Below, piece after piece: positions 8,019 to 15,496 of a stretch of 64,000 bases of DNA. The notes below the pieces were generated by a model. The model was not told where the DNA came from, ran no database searches, and was given only the letters and a program-made list of their open reading frames with translations. The stretch comes from Tepidanaerobacter acetatoxydans_A (GTDB taxonomy: Bacteria; Bacillota; Thermosediminibacteria; Thermosediminibacterales; Tepidanaerobacteraceae). The first letter of the stretch is position 1; every line of letters begins with the position of its first letter. The stretch covers positions 117,126 through 181,125 of the forward strand of contig JALHJR010000001.1 in assembly GCA_022840405.1 (NCBI GenBank). The letters run 5' to 3'. The position numbers were made by a program, and so were the translations under genes.

Positions 8019-8213
8019 GTGAACAATTTTTAGGGACGGTTCCAAATTATTCACTGATATCATAATTCATCTTCTGCTGCATAATTTATTACAAAAAGAC
8101 GAGTAATCATAAAGATAGACAATAAAGGAGAATCATGGTAAAATAAATGTAAAATATTTAGGAACGGTTCTGAATGAATAATTTAGAACCGTCCCCAATC
8201 GTTCAATTATTCA
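8019..8213. repeat. Composite GGGACGGTTC palindromic repeat, copy B (decayed)
   Basis: Left part (8019-8054) contains AGGGACGGTTCCAAATTATT and is itself flanked by GTGAACAATTT/AAATTATTCAC. Right part (8161-8213) contains AATTTAGAACCGTCCCC in inverted orientation, plus a second GGAACGGTTCT arm. The inverted arms 8030-8054 and 8172-8198 flank about 117 bases of AT-rich DNA. This differs from the compact copies A, C, D and E. Confidence 0.65.
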
Positions 8214-8353
8214 CAAATTATTCGCATCAAAAAAAGGAAAAACAGAATATAAGTCGAATAACTTATATACATAAATAGGATTTTGGGGTAAATTAAATAT
8301 ATTATATATGCGTGAAAGGAGATAGGGTCTTATATTATAAGGAGGCAGCAGCT

Positions 8354-9166
8354 TTGATAGACATCCACAGCCATATCTTACCAGATATCGACGATGGTTC
8401 GCCAGACCTTGAAACATCCGTAAAAATGGCAGAAATAGCAGTATCAGAGGGCATCACAGATATGATAGCCACACCACATTTTATAGAAAAAGATAAAGAA
8501 ACTGACAAAGCCGTGATTTTTAGTAAGGTTGAGGAATTAAACCATGAACTCAAACAGAGATCCATTGACCTTAATATACTGCCTGGCCAGGAAATATTCC
8601 TTACTCCCAGCGTTCCCGACCTATATGACAGAGGCAAGCTCATTACACTGTGTGATGGTGATAAATACCTGCTTGTTGAACTGCCCATGATGAGCATTCC
8701 TCTATATGCACTAGACGTGATTCACAGCCTAAAACTTCGAGGTCTAAATGTAGTTTTAGCTCATCCTGAAAGAAATGTTGAAATTGCTCGAAACCCTTAT
8801 AGACTAAGAGAATTTATAAAGATTGGCACTTTGATTCAGGTAAATTCCCTAAGCCTTATCGGTGCCCTAGGAAAAGATGCCAAGCACACAGCAGAAAAAA
8901 TTATAAATTCCGGAATGGCTCATTTCATTGCTACCGACTGTCATACAGCGCGTGTAAGGTCACCCAGAATTAAAGATACTCTAAAATACATAACGGAAGC
9001 AGCAGCCGAGCTCCTACTGGAAGAAAATCCATCAAAAATTTTAAAAGGAGAGGATATCGACTGTGCCCTAGCAGTCTATGATGGTAAAGACTTAGCTCTT
9101 TTTAAAAAACTTACCATATTTATTAATGGGTATAAAAATGCAAAGGGGGTACGGCATGAATTTTAA
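8354..9166 (+). CDS. cpsB: CpsB/YwqE-type protein-tyrosine phosphatase (PHP fold)
   Basis: A 270-residue metal-dependent tyrosine phosphatase that dephosphorylates the CpsD-type kinase and so controls polymer export. The start is TTG at 8354: AAGGAGG lies eight bases upstream and it gives MIDIHSHILPDIDDGSPD, the standard N-terminus of the family. A GTG at 8312 is in frame but would add an unsupported tail. Metal motifs: HSH (residues 5-7), ATPHF near 40-44, LAHPERN near 135-141, and TDCH near 194-197. The gene begins the polysaccharide region and overlaps the SLH gene by 11 bases. Kinase and modulator partners follow only after 3.7 kb, an unusual spacing. Confidence 0.9.
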   Translation: MIDIHSHILPDIDDGSPDLETSVKMAEIAVSEGITDMIATPHFIEKDKETDKAVIFSKVEELNHELKQRSIDLNILPGQEIFLTPSVPDLYDRGKLITLCDGDKYLLVELPMMSIPLYALDVIHSLKLRGLNVVLAHPERNVEIARNPYRLREFIKIGTLIQVNSLSLIGALGKDAKHTAEKIINSGMAHFIATDCHTARVRSPRIKDTLKYITEAAAELLLEENPSKILKGEDIDCALAVYDGKDLALFKKLTIFINGYKNAKGVRHEF

Positions 9167-10259
9167 AACAAAAACCGCTATGGTTCTAGTTATAGCATTA
9201 CTAATAGCGATATCTTCTTTTACACCTGCAATGGCAGAAATAGATAGCAGCCTTGTAGACAAAGCCTTTGAAAAATTTAATGAGCTTAGTCCAAGTATGC
9301 AAAATGAAGCCATAGATCTTCTAAAAACCTATTTTAAAAGCAGTGGAACACTTGAAGTTTTAAAACAGGATTTACCCGCAATGCTTAAAATAGTTTTAGG
9401 GGATGACTACGAAACACAGCTAGCACAGAAGGGTTTAAGCATCAAGCAATTAAAGTCGAAGATTGATGAACTCAAATCCTGGAGCTATGAAGACAGGATG
9501 TCCATCATAGATATGGCGCAAAATAATAATCCAGATGGTATAAAAAAACTTCTTAAAAAGTATGAAAATAACGAAACACCTTCGTCACCCGGCGGGGAAT
9601 CCGGCACATCCCAATCACCCTCATCTTCATCTGAGGGACAAGGAACCGGAAATAGCGAGCAGGTGAGCACTACTGTTACATTTACAGATATCCAAAACCA
9701 TTGGGCAAAACTTCAGATAGAATACATAGCTGAAAAAGGCATAATCCGCGGCAAGGCCGAGGGCATATTTGCTCCGGAAGATAACATAACACGAGCAGAA
9801 TTTACCGCAATGATGGTAAGACTTCTTCAACTGGAAAATGGACAGGATATCCTACTTCCATTCTTGGATGTCGCCGAAAAAGACTGGTTTTATGAAACAG
9901 TAAAAAGTGCATTTACATCAGACCTAGTCAAGGGGAAAGGAGATATTTTTGACCCCAACGGCCTTATAACCAGGGAAGAAATGGTGGCTTTGATTACACG
10001 GGCAGCTTCTCTAAAGAGCAAATCCGTGCCAGTGGACAGCTTAGAGATAGAGCAATTCCTATCACCATTTAAAGACAAAGAAGAAATCTCTGATTGGGCT
10101 AGAACTGAAACGGCCATTGCGCTAAAATTAGGTCTGGTTCGCGGCACAAGCCCTGAATTATTTAAACCAAAAGCAAATGCTACCAGAGCTGAAGCAGCGA
10201 TGGTAATCTACAATTTGTATGGCATTTTGAATGTGGAAAATAGTACAGCGACAGAATGA
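9156..10259 (+). CDS. Secreted SLH-domain protein (three SLH repeats)
   Basis: A 367-residue exported protein. The signal peptide is FKTKTAMVLVIALLIAISS...AMA, with cleavage expected near residue 28. A helical domain of about 110 residues (contains FEKFNELSPSMQNEAIDLL) and a Ser/Gly/Pro-rich linker (about 140-165) lead to three SLH repeats. The first two begin FTDIQNHWAK and FLDVAEKDWF; the third has EEISDWARTETAIAL. Repeats 1 and 3 carry TRAE and repeat 2 TREE. SLH domains bind pyruvylated secondary cell-wall polymer, holding the protein at the surface. ATG at 9156 is chosen because AAAGGGGG precedes it and the signal peptide starts there. It overlaps the cpsB stop, suggesting coupling. Confidence 0.88.
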   Translation: MNFKTKTAMVLVIALLIAISSFTPAMAEIDSSLVDKAFEKFNELSPSMQNEAIDLLKTYFKSSGTLEVLKQDLPAMLKIVLGDDYETQLAQKGLSIKQLKSKIDELKSWSYEDRMSIIDMAQNNNPDGIKKLLKKYENNETPSSPGGESGTSQSPSSSSEGQGTGNSEQVSTTVTFTDIQNHWAKLQIEYIAEKGIIRGKAEGIFAPEDNITRAEFTAMMVRLLQLENGQDILLPFLDVAEKDWFYETVKSAFTSDLVKGKGDIFDPNGLITREEMVALITRAASLKSKSVPVDSLEIEQFLSPFKDKEEISDWARTETAIALKLGLVRGTSPELFKPKANATRAEAAMVIYNLYGILNVENSTATE

Positions 10260-10285
10260 AAAATTGAAGGAGGTAAGACAGTTAC

Positions 10286-12346
10286 ATGTTTAAAAAGACA
10301 CTTGTAGTATTTTTAGTGGCACTCCTTATGCTAATGCCTCTGGCTCAGGCTAACGGGCAGCCGGATAATGTGGACAAAGTACTGGATTATATCGATGAAA
10401 AAATTAATGCTATCAATACTAGTGGAGAAGGCGCAGCTATAAACCTTTTGGACATGGCAAGGAGACTGTATGATGCTCAGATACTAAATACTTTTTTTAA
10501 TAACTTAAATACCGACTTAAAAAATCGCCTTGATGCAAAGGGTATTACTCAAGACAATATAGAGTTGGCAGTAGAGACTGTAAGAAGCGACGGATTTTAT
10601 GGCTATACAAAGGGTTACATAAACGGTGAAATAACCAGAGATGATTATAAGCCAATCTTTCAGGACGAATTTAATAAAGTTTTTAAGGGTAATGACAGCA
10701 TACCTGCGCCATTAAAGGCCTTTGACGACAGTGTTGCATCAAGTTTTGGTGGATGGAAAAGCTTTTTATCCAGCCTTAAACAGCTAGAAATTGATTTGCA
10801 AGGCAAGAGTGAAGTTGGGGATATTGTAATCGAATATCGTGAGAGCACGGGAAAACTTAGTATATCAAGTGGTTCTGCAATTGAAATTAAAAATTCAATA
10901 AATGAAAAGCTTCTTGATGAGCTCACTCCTATAACCGAAACCGAAGTCTCATCCCTCATAAACGCAGCAAATGCGGTTTTAGCAAAGCTTTCATCATCTG
11001 ATACCGCAACTGTAAAAAGTGCGTTTGGATGTTTAGGCTACACTGTTACTACCATTCCGAAGTCAGGCGGCGGCGGAACCGGAGGTGACAAAACAGGCGG
11101 CAGTGGTGGCGGCGAAACCACCCCCGAGACACCGGAAATAGTCGTTCCGAAAGAGACGACAAAACCTGTTTCTGTCAATGTTCCGGCGGGTGCAGTAAGT
11201 GTTAGTGTAAGCGACGGCAAAGCAGTCGTAAGCCTTGATTCAAGCACAGTAAACACCATCTTAAAGCTTCTCGATGAAGCTACAAAGACCGCGAAAGATA
11301 AGGAGAAACCTCTTGTACTTACCATAGACCTAAGTACAAGTAAAAAGATTACTGACAATACAGAGATAAATTTACCTGCAAGCATTATTGCCAAGGCTGA
11401 AGAAGTTAAAGCTTCTATACTCGTTGTTCTTCCTACAGTAAATATAGAGATACCTGGAGGAGCAGTTGACCTGGGCAGCGCAGAAAATCTTGTAATAGTC
11501 GTGCAGCAGCTAAAACCCGGAAAAGCCCTTGAAGGCATAACACTTCCCGCCGGTATGATAGCTGTTGGCAACGCCGAGGACATAGTTATAAAAACAGATA
11601 GCAAAAACGCAAAAATCAACGGTAAAATCACCATTTATTTCAACCTAAAAGGAATTACCGCAAATACAGACAAACTCGGAATTTACTATGTAAACAGCGA
11701 TAAGGGTAACATTGAATTTGTCGGCGGCAAGGTCGACAAAGAAGCAGGAACTATAAGAGCTGAAGTATCCCACTTTAGCACTTATGTGCTGATAGAATAC
11801 AACAAGACTTTCGATGATGTCAGATATCATTGGGCAAAGAACTATGTTGAATCCATGGCAGCAAAGCACATACTCGATGGCAAAGCAGAAAATATCTTTG
11901 CTCCGGATGACAATATGACTCGAGCCGAATTTGCTAAAATCATCGTAAAGACATTAAACCTTGATATTAAAGAATATGACGGAAGTTTTGAAGACGTATC
12001 GGCCGGCGACTGGTTTGCCGATTATGTCCAGACAGCCCATGACAATAACCTTATTCAAGGCAAAGTGGCAGGTAAGGTCTTTGACCCCAACGGCAAGATA
12101 ACAAGACAGGAAATGATGACGGTTATAGGCAGAGCAATGGACAAAAAAGCCTCAAAAGATGCAGATGCTATCTTGGGCTCCTATAAAGATGCCGATAAAG
12201 TAGCTGATTATGCAAAGGATTATATTGCCCTACTTATCGAAGAAAAATTGGTCAGCGGCTATACGGATAATACATTAAGGCCGAACAATAGTATAACCCG
12301 TGCTGAAGCAGCCAAAATAATCTACGGTTTATATAATTATCATTAA
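10286..12346 (+). CDS. Large secreted SLH-domain protein
   Basis: A 686-residue exported protein with signal peptide FKKTLVVFLVALLMLMPLAQA. Order: helical N-terminal domain (about 25-240), a Gly-rich linker (SGGGGTGGDKTGGSGGG, about 257-273) with Thr/Pro residues, a beta-rich domain (about 285-510) with Val/Ile-rich strands such as PVSVNVPAGAVSVSV ending in VSHFSTYVLIE, then three SLH repeats (about 512-686). The beta domain resembles those in other clostridial surface proteins; its ligand is unknown. AAGGAGG precedes the ATG. It lies 26 bases after the first SLH gene and shares its general architecture, suggesting ancestral duplication followed by domain gain. Confidence 0.87.
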   Translation: MFKKTLVVFLVALLMLMPLAQANGQPDNVDKVLDYIDEKINAINTSGEGAAINLLDMARRLYDAQILNTFFNNLNTDLKNRLDAKGITQDNIELAVETVRSDGFYGYTKGYINGEITRDDYKPIFQDEFNKVFKGNDSIPAPLKAFDDSVASSFGGWKSFLSSLKQLEIDLQGKSEVGDIVIEYRESTGKLSISSGSAIEIKNSINEKLLDELTPITETEVSSLINAANAVLAKLSSSDTATVKSAFGCLGYTVTTIPKSGGGGTGGDKTGGSGGGETTPETPEIVVPKETTKPVSVNVPAGAVSVSVSDGKAVVSLDSSTVNTILKLLDEATKTAKDKEKPLVLTIDLSTSKKITDNTEINLPASIIAKAEEVKASILVVLPTVNIEIPGGAVDLGSAENLVIVVQQLKPGKALEGITLPAGMIAVGNAEDIVIKTDSKNAKINGKITIYFNLKGITANTDKLGIYYVNSDKGNIEFVGGKVDKEAGTIRAEVSHFSTYVLIEYNKTFDDVRYHWAKNYVESMAAKHILDGKAENIFAPDDNMTRAEFAKIIVKTLNLDIKEYDGSFEDVSAGDWFADYVQTAHDNNLIQGKVAGKVFDPNGKITRQEMMTVIGRAMDKKASKDADAILGSYKDADKVADYAKDYIALLIEEKLVSGYTDNTLRPNNSITRAEAAKIIYGLYNYH

Positions 12347-12354
12347 AAAGAACA

Positions 12355-12386
12355 TTCAAAGGGGCGCTTCAAAGTGCCCCTTTGAA
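12355..12386 (+). other. Intercistronic stem-loop
   Basis: Perfect 11-bp stem TTCAAAGGGGC/GCCCCTTTGAA with a 10-base loop, nine bases after the second SLH gene. There is no T-run after it on the plus strand, so it is more likely an mRNA stability or processing hairpin than a full terminator. Confidence 0.6.
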
Positions 12387-12402
12387 AAACCGAAGGTGTG
12401 AT

Positions 12403-12918
12403 ATGAAACAAAGATTATTAAAATATCTGCTTTTAGTATTAGTTGTGGTCCTTATACTCTCGGCCTCGGCTTATTATGTATTTGTTAATAAATTCTATAG
12501 CATGGCAGAAAAATTAATCATGGAAACCGCTATAACACCTGAATCTGAACTGCCGAAAAGCCCGGCAACTGAAAACAAAACACAAACTCCAGCAGAGGAA
12601 ACTAATCATAGCGAAGCCGAAGAACCGCCCCAAACAAAACCTACGCCAACTGACCAAAACACCAAAACACAAACACAAGAATCCGTACCCGAAAAGCTCA
12701 ATCAAAAAATCAGCTTTGAAGATAAAAGAAGAATTGTTCAGTTGGTATCAAAAAATCTTACAAGTGAAGATATAAAGTATCTCTTGGGCCTTTTAAACGG
12801 CGGACTTACACCAGAGAAGAAAAAACTTGCAGTAAATCTCGCCTTAAAGAGGTTTACTTCGAACGAGATAAAAGAGATACAGAATTTATACTATAAATAC
12901 CAAAAATATGCCTATTAG
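12403..12918 (+). CDS. Single-pass membrane protein with Pro/Thr-rich linker, function unknown
   Basis: A 171-residue protein I do not recognise. An N-terminal membrane segment (LLKYLLLVLVVVLILSASAY) is followed by an extracellular-type Glu/Pro/Thr/Gln-rich linker (about 45-100). A small helical C-terminal domain (about 105-171) has FEDKRRIVQLVSKNLTSEDI and KRFTSNEIKEIQNLYYKY. The C-terminal pattern of a repeated 'LTSEDI/FTSNEI' helix recalls the helical domains of the two preceding SLH proteins, suggesting that they interact or share origin. ATG at 12403 is preferred to an upstream TTG at 12382 that has no ribosome site. Confidence 0.65.
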   Translation: MKQRLLKYLLLVLVVVLILSASAYYVFVNKFYSMAEKLIMETAITPESELPKSPATENKTQTPAEETNHSEAEEPPQTKPTPTDQNTKTQTQESVPEKLNQKISFEDKRRIVQLVSKNLTSEDIKYLLGLLNGGLTPEKKKLAVNLALKRFTSNEIKEIQNLYYKYQKYAY

Positions 12919-12938
12919 AGTAAGGTGTGAAAACGAAA

Positions 12939-13664
12939 ATGGAAGAAAATACATTTATACAGGACGCAGAGTATGATGAAATTTCACTAAAAGAAGTACT
13001 GAACGTAATTAAAAAAAGAATCAAAGTAATTTTAACAATAACCATTATTTTTGTTTTGACAGCGTCAATGCTGACTTTTTTTGTTTTAAAACCTGAATAC
13101 GAGTCGAATACCACACTTATGGTGGGCAAGCCCATTCATAAAATTGCCGTAAAACCTGAGGAAGAAATAACATATCAAGAAATCCAGACAAACCGCTTAC
13201 TTGTTTCCACTTATGGAGAAATTGCAAAAAGCCGCAAGGTACTCGACCAGGTTATAGAAAACCTAAAACTTGATATCACAAGTGAGCAACTGCGAAAAAA
13301 AATCTCTGTCAGTTTAGTAAAAGATACGGAAATAATTCAAATAAGTGTTACAGACCAAGACCCTAAGACGGCTGCAACCATTGCCAACGAACTTGCCACA
13401 GCTTTTTCAGACCAAGTTGCAAAGATAATGAATGTGGAAAACATACAAATAATTGACAAGGCCATTCCGCCATATAAGCCCATAAAACCAAAGCCAAAGC
13501 TGAACATTGCCATATCACTGGTCTTGGGTATGATGGTGGGTGTATTCTTAGCTTTTGTCCTGGAGTTTTTTGATACATCAATAAAAACCCCTGACGATGT
13601 TACAAAGCATCTTGCCTTGCCGGTGATAGGCATAATACCCTATATTGAAGGAGAAGATGAATGA
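12939..13664 (+). CDS. cpsC: CpsC/YwqC-type polysaccharide co-polymerase and kinase modulator
   Basis: A 241-residue Wzz-family protein with two membrane segments, at about 31-51 (VILTITIIFVLTASMLTFFV) and about 190-210 (SLVLGMMVGVFLAFVLEFF), enclosing an extracellular helical domain. The Pro-rich KPIKPKPKLNIAIS before the second membrane span is the Wzz signature. The cytoplasmic tail activates the separate CpsD kinase in Firmicutes. ATG at 12939 is preferred; a GTG at 12927 is in frame but is too close to AAGG. The stop overlaps the cpsD start (ATGA), so the pair is coupled. Confidence 0.9.
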   Translation: MEENTFIQDAEYDEISLKEVLNVIKKRIKVILTITIIFVLTASMLTFFVLKPEYESNTTLMVGKPIHKIAVKPEEEITYQEIQTNRLLVSTYGEIAKSRKVLDQVIENLKLDITSEQLRKKISVSLVKDTEIIQISVTDQDPKTAATIANELATAFSDQVAKIMNVENIQIIDKAIPPYKPIKPKPKLNIAISLVLGMMVGVFLAFVLEFFDTSIKTPDDVTKHLALPVIGIIPYIEGEDE

Positions 13665-14395
13665 AGGACATACAACAACTACTTTCAAATGAATTAATGA
13701 TGATGGATGATCCGAAATCCATGGTTTCGGAAGCTTTTCGCATGCTCAGGACAAACCTTCAATTTGTCGGTGTTGACAAGCCTTTAAAAAAAATCGTTAT
13801 AACCAGCAGTAATCCAGAAGAAGGTAAGAGCGTCGTTGCGGCAAATCTTGCCATCTCAATAGCCTCAACCGGAAGCAAAGTCTTGCTCATAGATGCGGAT
13901 TTAAGAAGGCCGAAGGTCCATAAATTATTTTTTTTAGAAAACTATAAGGGCCTTTCGAGTCTTTTGGCAGGGGATTTAAAGATAGATGATGTAGCAAATG
14001 AAACCCCTGTTGAGAACCTGCATATTATCACAAGCGGTCCGATACCGCCAAATCCGGCGGAAATTTTAGGCTCTGCAAAAATGAATCAATTTATTGAAAA
14101 GGCAAGTTCTGTGTATGACATAATTATATTTGATTCACCGCCGGTAAACACCGTGGCGGATGCCTCCATACTTTCATCGATTGCGGATGGCGTGATTCTC
14201 GTAATAGAAGCAGGAGTTACAGCCAGGGAAGCAGCGATACTCGCCAAGGAGCAGCTAGAAAAGATAAATGCCCGCATACTAGGTGTTGTACTCAACAAAG
14301 CAAAGCAAAGTAGTGAGGGTTACTACTATTACTACTATTATTACGGAGAAGGGTCTGGCAAGCGCAAGAAAAAGCGAAAGAAAAGGGGCTACTAG
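13661..14395 (+). CDS. cpsD: CpsD/YwqD-type bacterial tyrosine kinase
   Basis: A 244-residue BY-kinase that autophosphorylates and controls chain assembly with CpsC and CpsB. Walker A is SNPEEGKSVV near 50-59, Walker A' is LLIDADLRRP near 76-85, and Walker B is IIFDSPPV near 156-163. The C-terminus has eight consecutive tyrosines (residues 221-228, bases 14321-14344), followed by a Lys/Arg-rich tail GKRKKKRKKRGY. Tyrosine clusters at this position are the autophosphorylation sites in this family, but an unbroken run of eight is striking. A terminator follows at 14464. Confidence 0.93.
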   Translation: MKDIQQLLSNELMMMDDPKSMVSEAFRMLRTNLQFVGVDKPLKKIVITSSNPEEGKSVVAANLAISIASTGSKVLLIDADLRRPKVHKLFFLENYKGLSSLLAGDLKIDDVANETPVENLHIITSGPIPPNPAEILGSAKMNQFIEKASSVYDIIIFDSPPVNTVADASILSSIADGVILVIEAGVTAREAAILAKEQLEKINARILGVVLNKAKQSSEGYYYYYYYYGEGSGKRKKKRKKRGY

Positions 14396-14463
14396 AATAA
14401 AAAGTATTCATATAACTGAGCATGTGCCCCTTCAATTTTATCAGAAAGCATCACAGAATAAGG

Positions 14464-14505
14464 ATATGCGCACAGTTTCATTGAGCTGTCCGCATATTTT
14501 ATTTC
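14464..14505 (+). terminator. Rho-independent terminator after cpsD
   Basis: Stem ATATGCG/CGCATAT extended by ACAG/CTGT across a C-C mismatch, 10-base loop, then TTTTATTT. It separates the cpsB-cpsD block from the next transcription unit. Confidence 0.7.
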
Positions 14506-14576
14506 AATAAGACGACCCTCCTTTTGACCTTTTGCTCACACCTACAAGGGGTTGACACGCAAGAGCCCATTAAAAA

Positions 14577-14605
14577 GGAGGAATTTGGCATCTTGTGTAG
14601 AATAA
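14577..14605 (+). promoter_or_regulatory. Sigma-H-like promoter (block b)
   Basis: GGAGGAATT-N11-GTAGAATAA fits the Bacillus sigma-H consensus RNAGGAWWW-N11/12-RNNGAATWW at every specified position. The site at 43913 has the same boxes and spacing. A weaker sigma-A reading exists (TTGGCA at 14585 with AATATA 17 bases on), so the sigma factor is not certain. Confidence 0.6.
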
Positions 14606-14682
14606 ATAATATAAAAAATATTCACTTACGCCTAAACCCACCCAGAACGAAGTTTGGTGCTTGTGGGGGATATCTATTCTGC

Positions 14683-14711
14683 TTTTATTGAGCGTTTCGG
14701 TCTCAATAAAA
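14683..14711 (+). other. Leader hairpin
   Basis: Perfect 10-bp AT-rich stem with a nine-base loop in the leader, not followed by a T-run, so it is not a simple terminator. Confidence 0.6.
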
Positions 14712-14723
14712 ACAAAAAAAATT

Positions 14724-14756
14724 ATAGTAAATCAATAGTAAATCAATAGTAAATCA
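14724..14756. repeat. Three perfect tandem copies of ATAGTAAATCA
   Basis: Units at 14724-14734, 14735-14745 and 14746-14756. The 11-bp period is close to one helical turn, which suits a protein-binding array, though replication slippage in AT-rich DNA is equally possible. Confidence 0.85.
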
Positions 14757-14857
14757 GATGTAGCATGGCATAGGTTATGTGAAGGGAAAAGACTATTACT
14801 TGGATTTTGGAGATTTTTTTATAAATCTGTCAAAGAAAAAGGATGCAAGGTGGTAAT

Positions 14858-15496
14858 GTGAAAAGATATTATTATATAAAATGTATTATAGATTTTATTT
14901 TAGCTTTAGCAGGATTAGTAATATTATCACCATTGTTTTTAATAATAACGGTGTTAATAAAAATCGATTCAAAAGGTCCGGTGTTTTTTTTACAGGACAG
15001 GGTAGGCAAGGATGGCAGGATATTCAAGATTTATAAATTTAGAACGATGAAAACCGACGAGAAAGCCGAAAAAAATTTCGATTCGAGTAAAGATGATGAG
15101 AGAATAACTTTTCTTGGTAAAATTTTAAGAAGGACGAAAATTGATGAATTACCTCAGTTAATAAATGTTGTAAGAGGAGATATGGCGTTAGTTGGTCCAA
15201 GACCAACAATTAAAATCCAAGTTGATAATTATAGTTCATATGAAAGGCAAAGATTAAAAGTCCGGCCGGGAATGACAGGACTTGCTCAAGTGAATGGAAA
15301 TATATCACTGCCTTGGGATGAAAGAATCGAGCATGATATCTATTATGTGGATAATCAGTCAATGATGCTTGATATAAAAATTCTTCTTAAAACAATCGCT
15401 ATAATTTTACTTGGTGAAGAACACTTTAAAAAAGAAATGACTAAAACCCCCATGGAAATTGGTTTTAGAGATGATAAGGAGCACATAGGCATATGA
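14858..15496 (+). CDS. Undecaprenyl-phosphate sugar phosphotransferase (short form)
   Basis: A 212-residue initiating enzyme of the bacterial sugar transferase family (WbaP/WcaJ catalytic domain, PglC-like size). It moves a sugar-1-phosphate onto undecaprenyl phosphate. One N-terminal hydrophobic segment (IIDFILALAGLVILSPLFLI) is a reentrant or membrane helix. IYKFRTMKTDE, DELPQLINV and MALVGPRP are the catalytic-domain signatures. GTG at 14858 is chosen: AAGGTGG is at the right distance and MKRYYYIKCIIDF is a typical start, whereas ATG at 14843 has its purine stretch too close. Its stop overlaps the formyltransferase start. A second, full-length enzyme is at 55792. Confidence 0.9.
   Translation: MKRYYYIKCIIDFILALAGLVILSPLFLIITVLIKIDSKGPVFFLQDRVGKDGRIFKIYKFRTMKTDEKAEKNFDSSKDDERITFLGKILRRTKIDELPQLINVVRGDMALVGPRPTIKIQVDNYSSYERQRLKVRPGMTGLAQVNGNISLPWDERIEHDIYYVDNQSMMLDIKILLKTIAIILLGEEHFKKEMTKTPMEIGFRDDKEHIGI

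Larger units (their letters stand above)
7756..8353. other. Non-coding gap between divergent units
   Basis: No intact gene is seen. It holds the possible minus-strand promoter at 7846-7873 and the decayed palindromic composite at 8019-8213. Between them (about 7916-8011) a minus-strand stretch of about 32 codons without a stop (GASRLFGFIRMARV...NLLKK) loosely resembles the tail of a DDE transposase; this may be a remnant but is weak. The AT-rich stretch 8230-8310 probably contains the promoter for the polysaccharide operon, but I could not pick convincing boxes. Confidence 0.45.
14606..14857 (+). other. Long structured 5' leader of the sugar transferase operon
   Basis: About 250 bases between the promoter and the first gene, with no gene of its own. 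It contains a possible CCCAC/GTGGG pairing (about 14638-14668), a perfect 10-bp hairpin at 14683-14711 (TTTTATTGAG/CTCAATAAAA, loop CGTTTCGGT) and a triple repeat at 14724-14756. It could be a target for processive antitermination of the EAR or LoaP kind known from Firmicute polysaccharide operons; this is inference. Confidence 0.45.

Noticed and set aside
11038..11634. Long minus-strand reading frame (198 codons) opposite the large SLH gene
   Set aside because: It lies wholly within a well-supported coding sequence, has a Ser/Pro/Thr-rich composition typical of antisense frames, and has no ribosome site.
14724..14756. Triple 11-bp repeat as a CRISPR array
   Set aside because: Units are 11 bp, directly abutting and without spacers; no cas genes are in the window.
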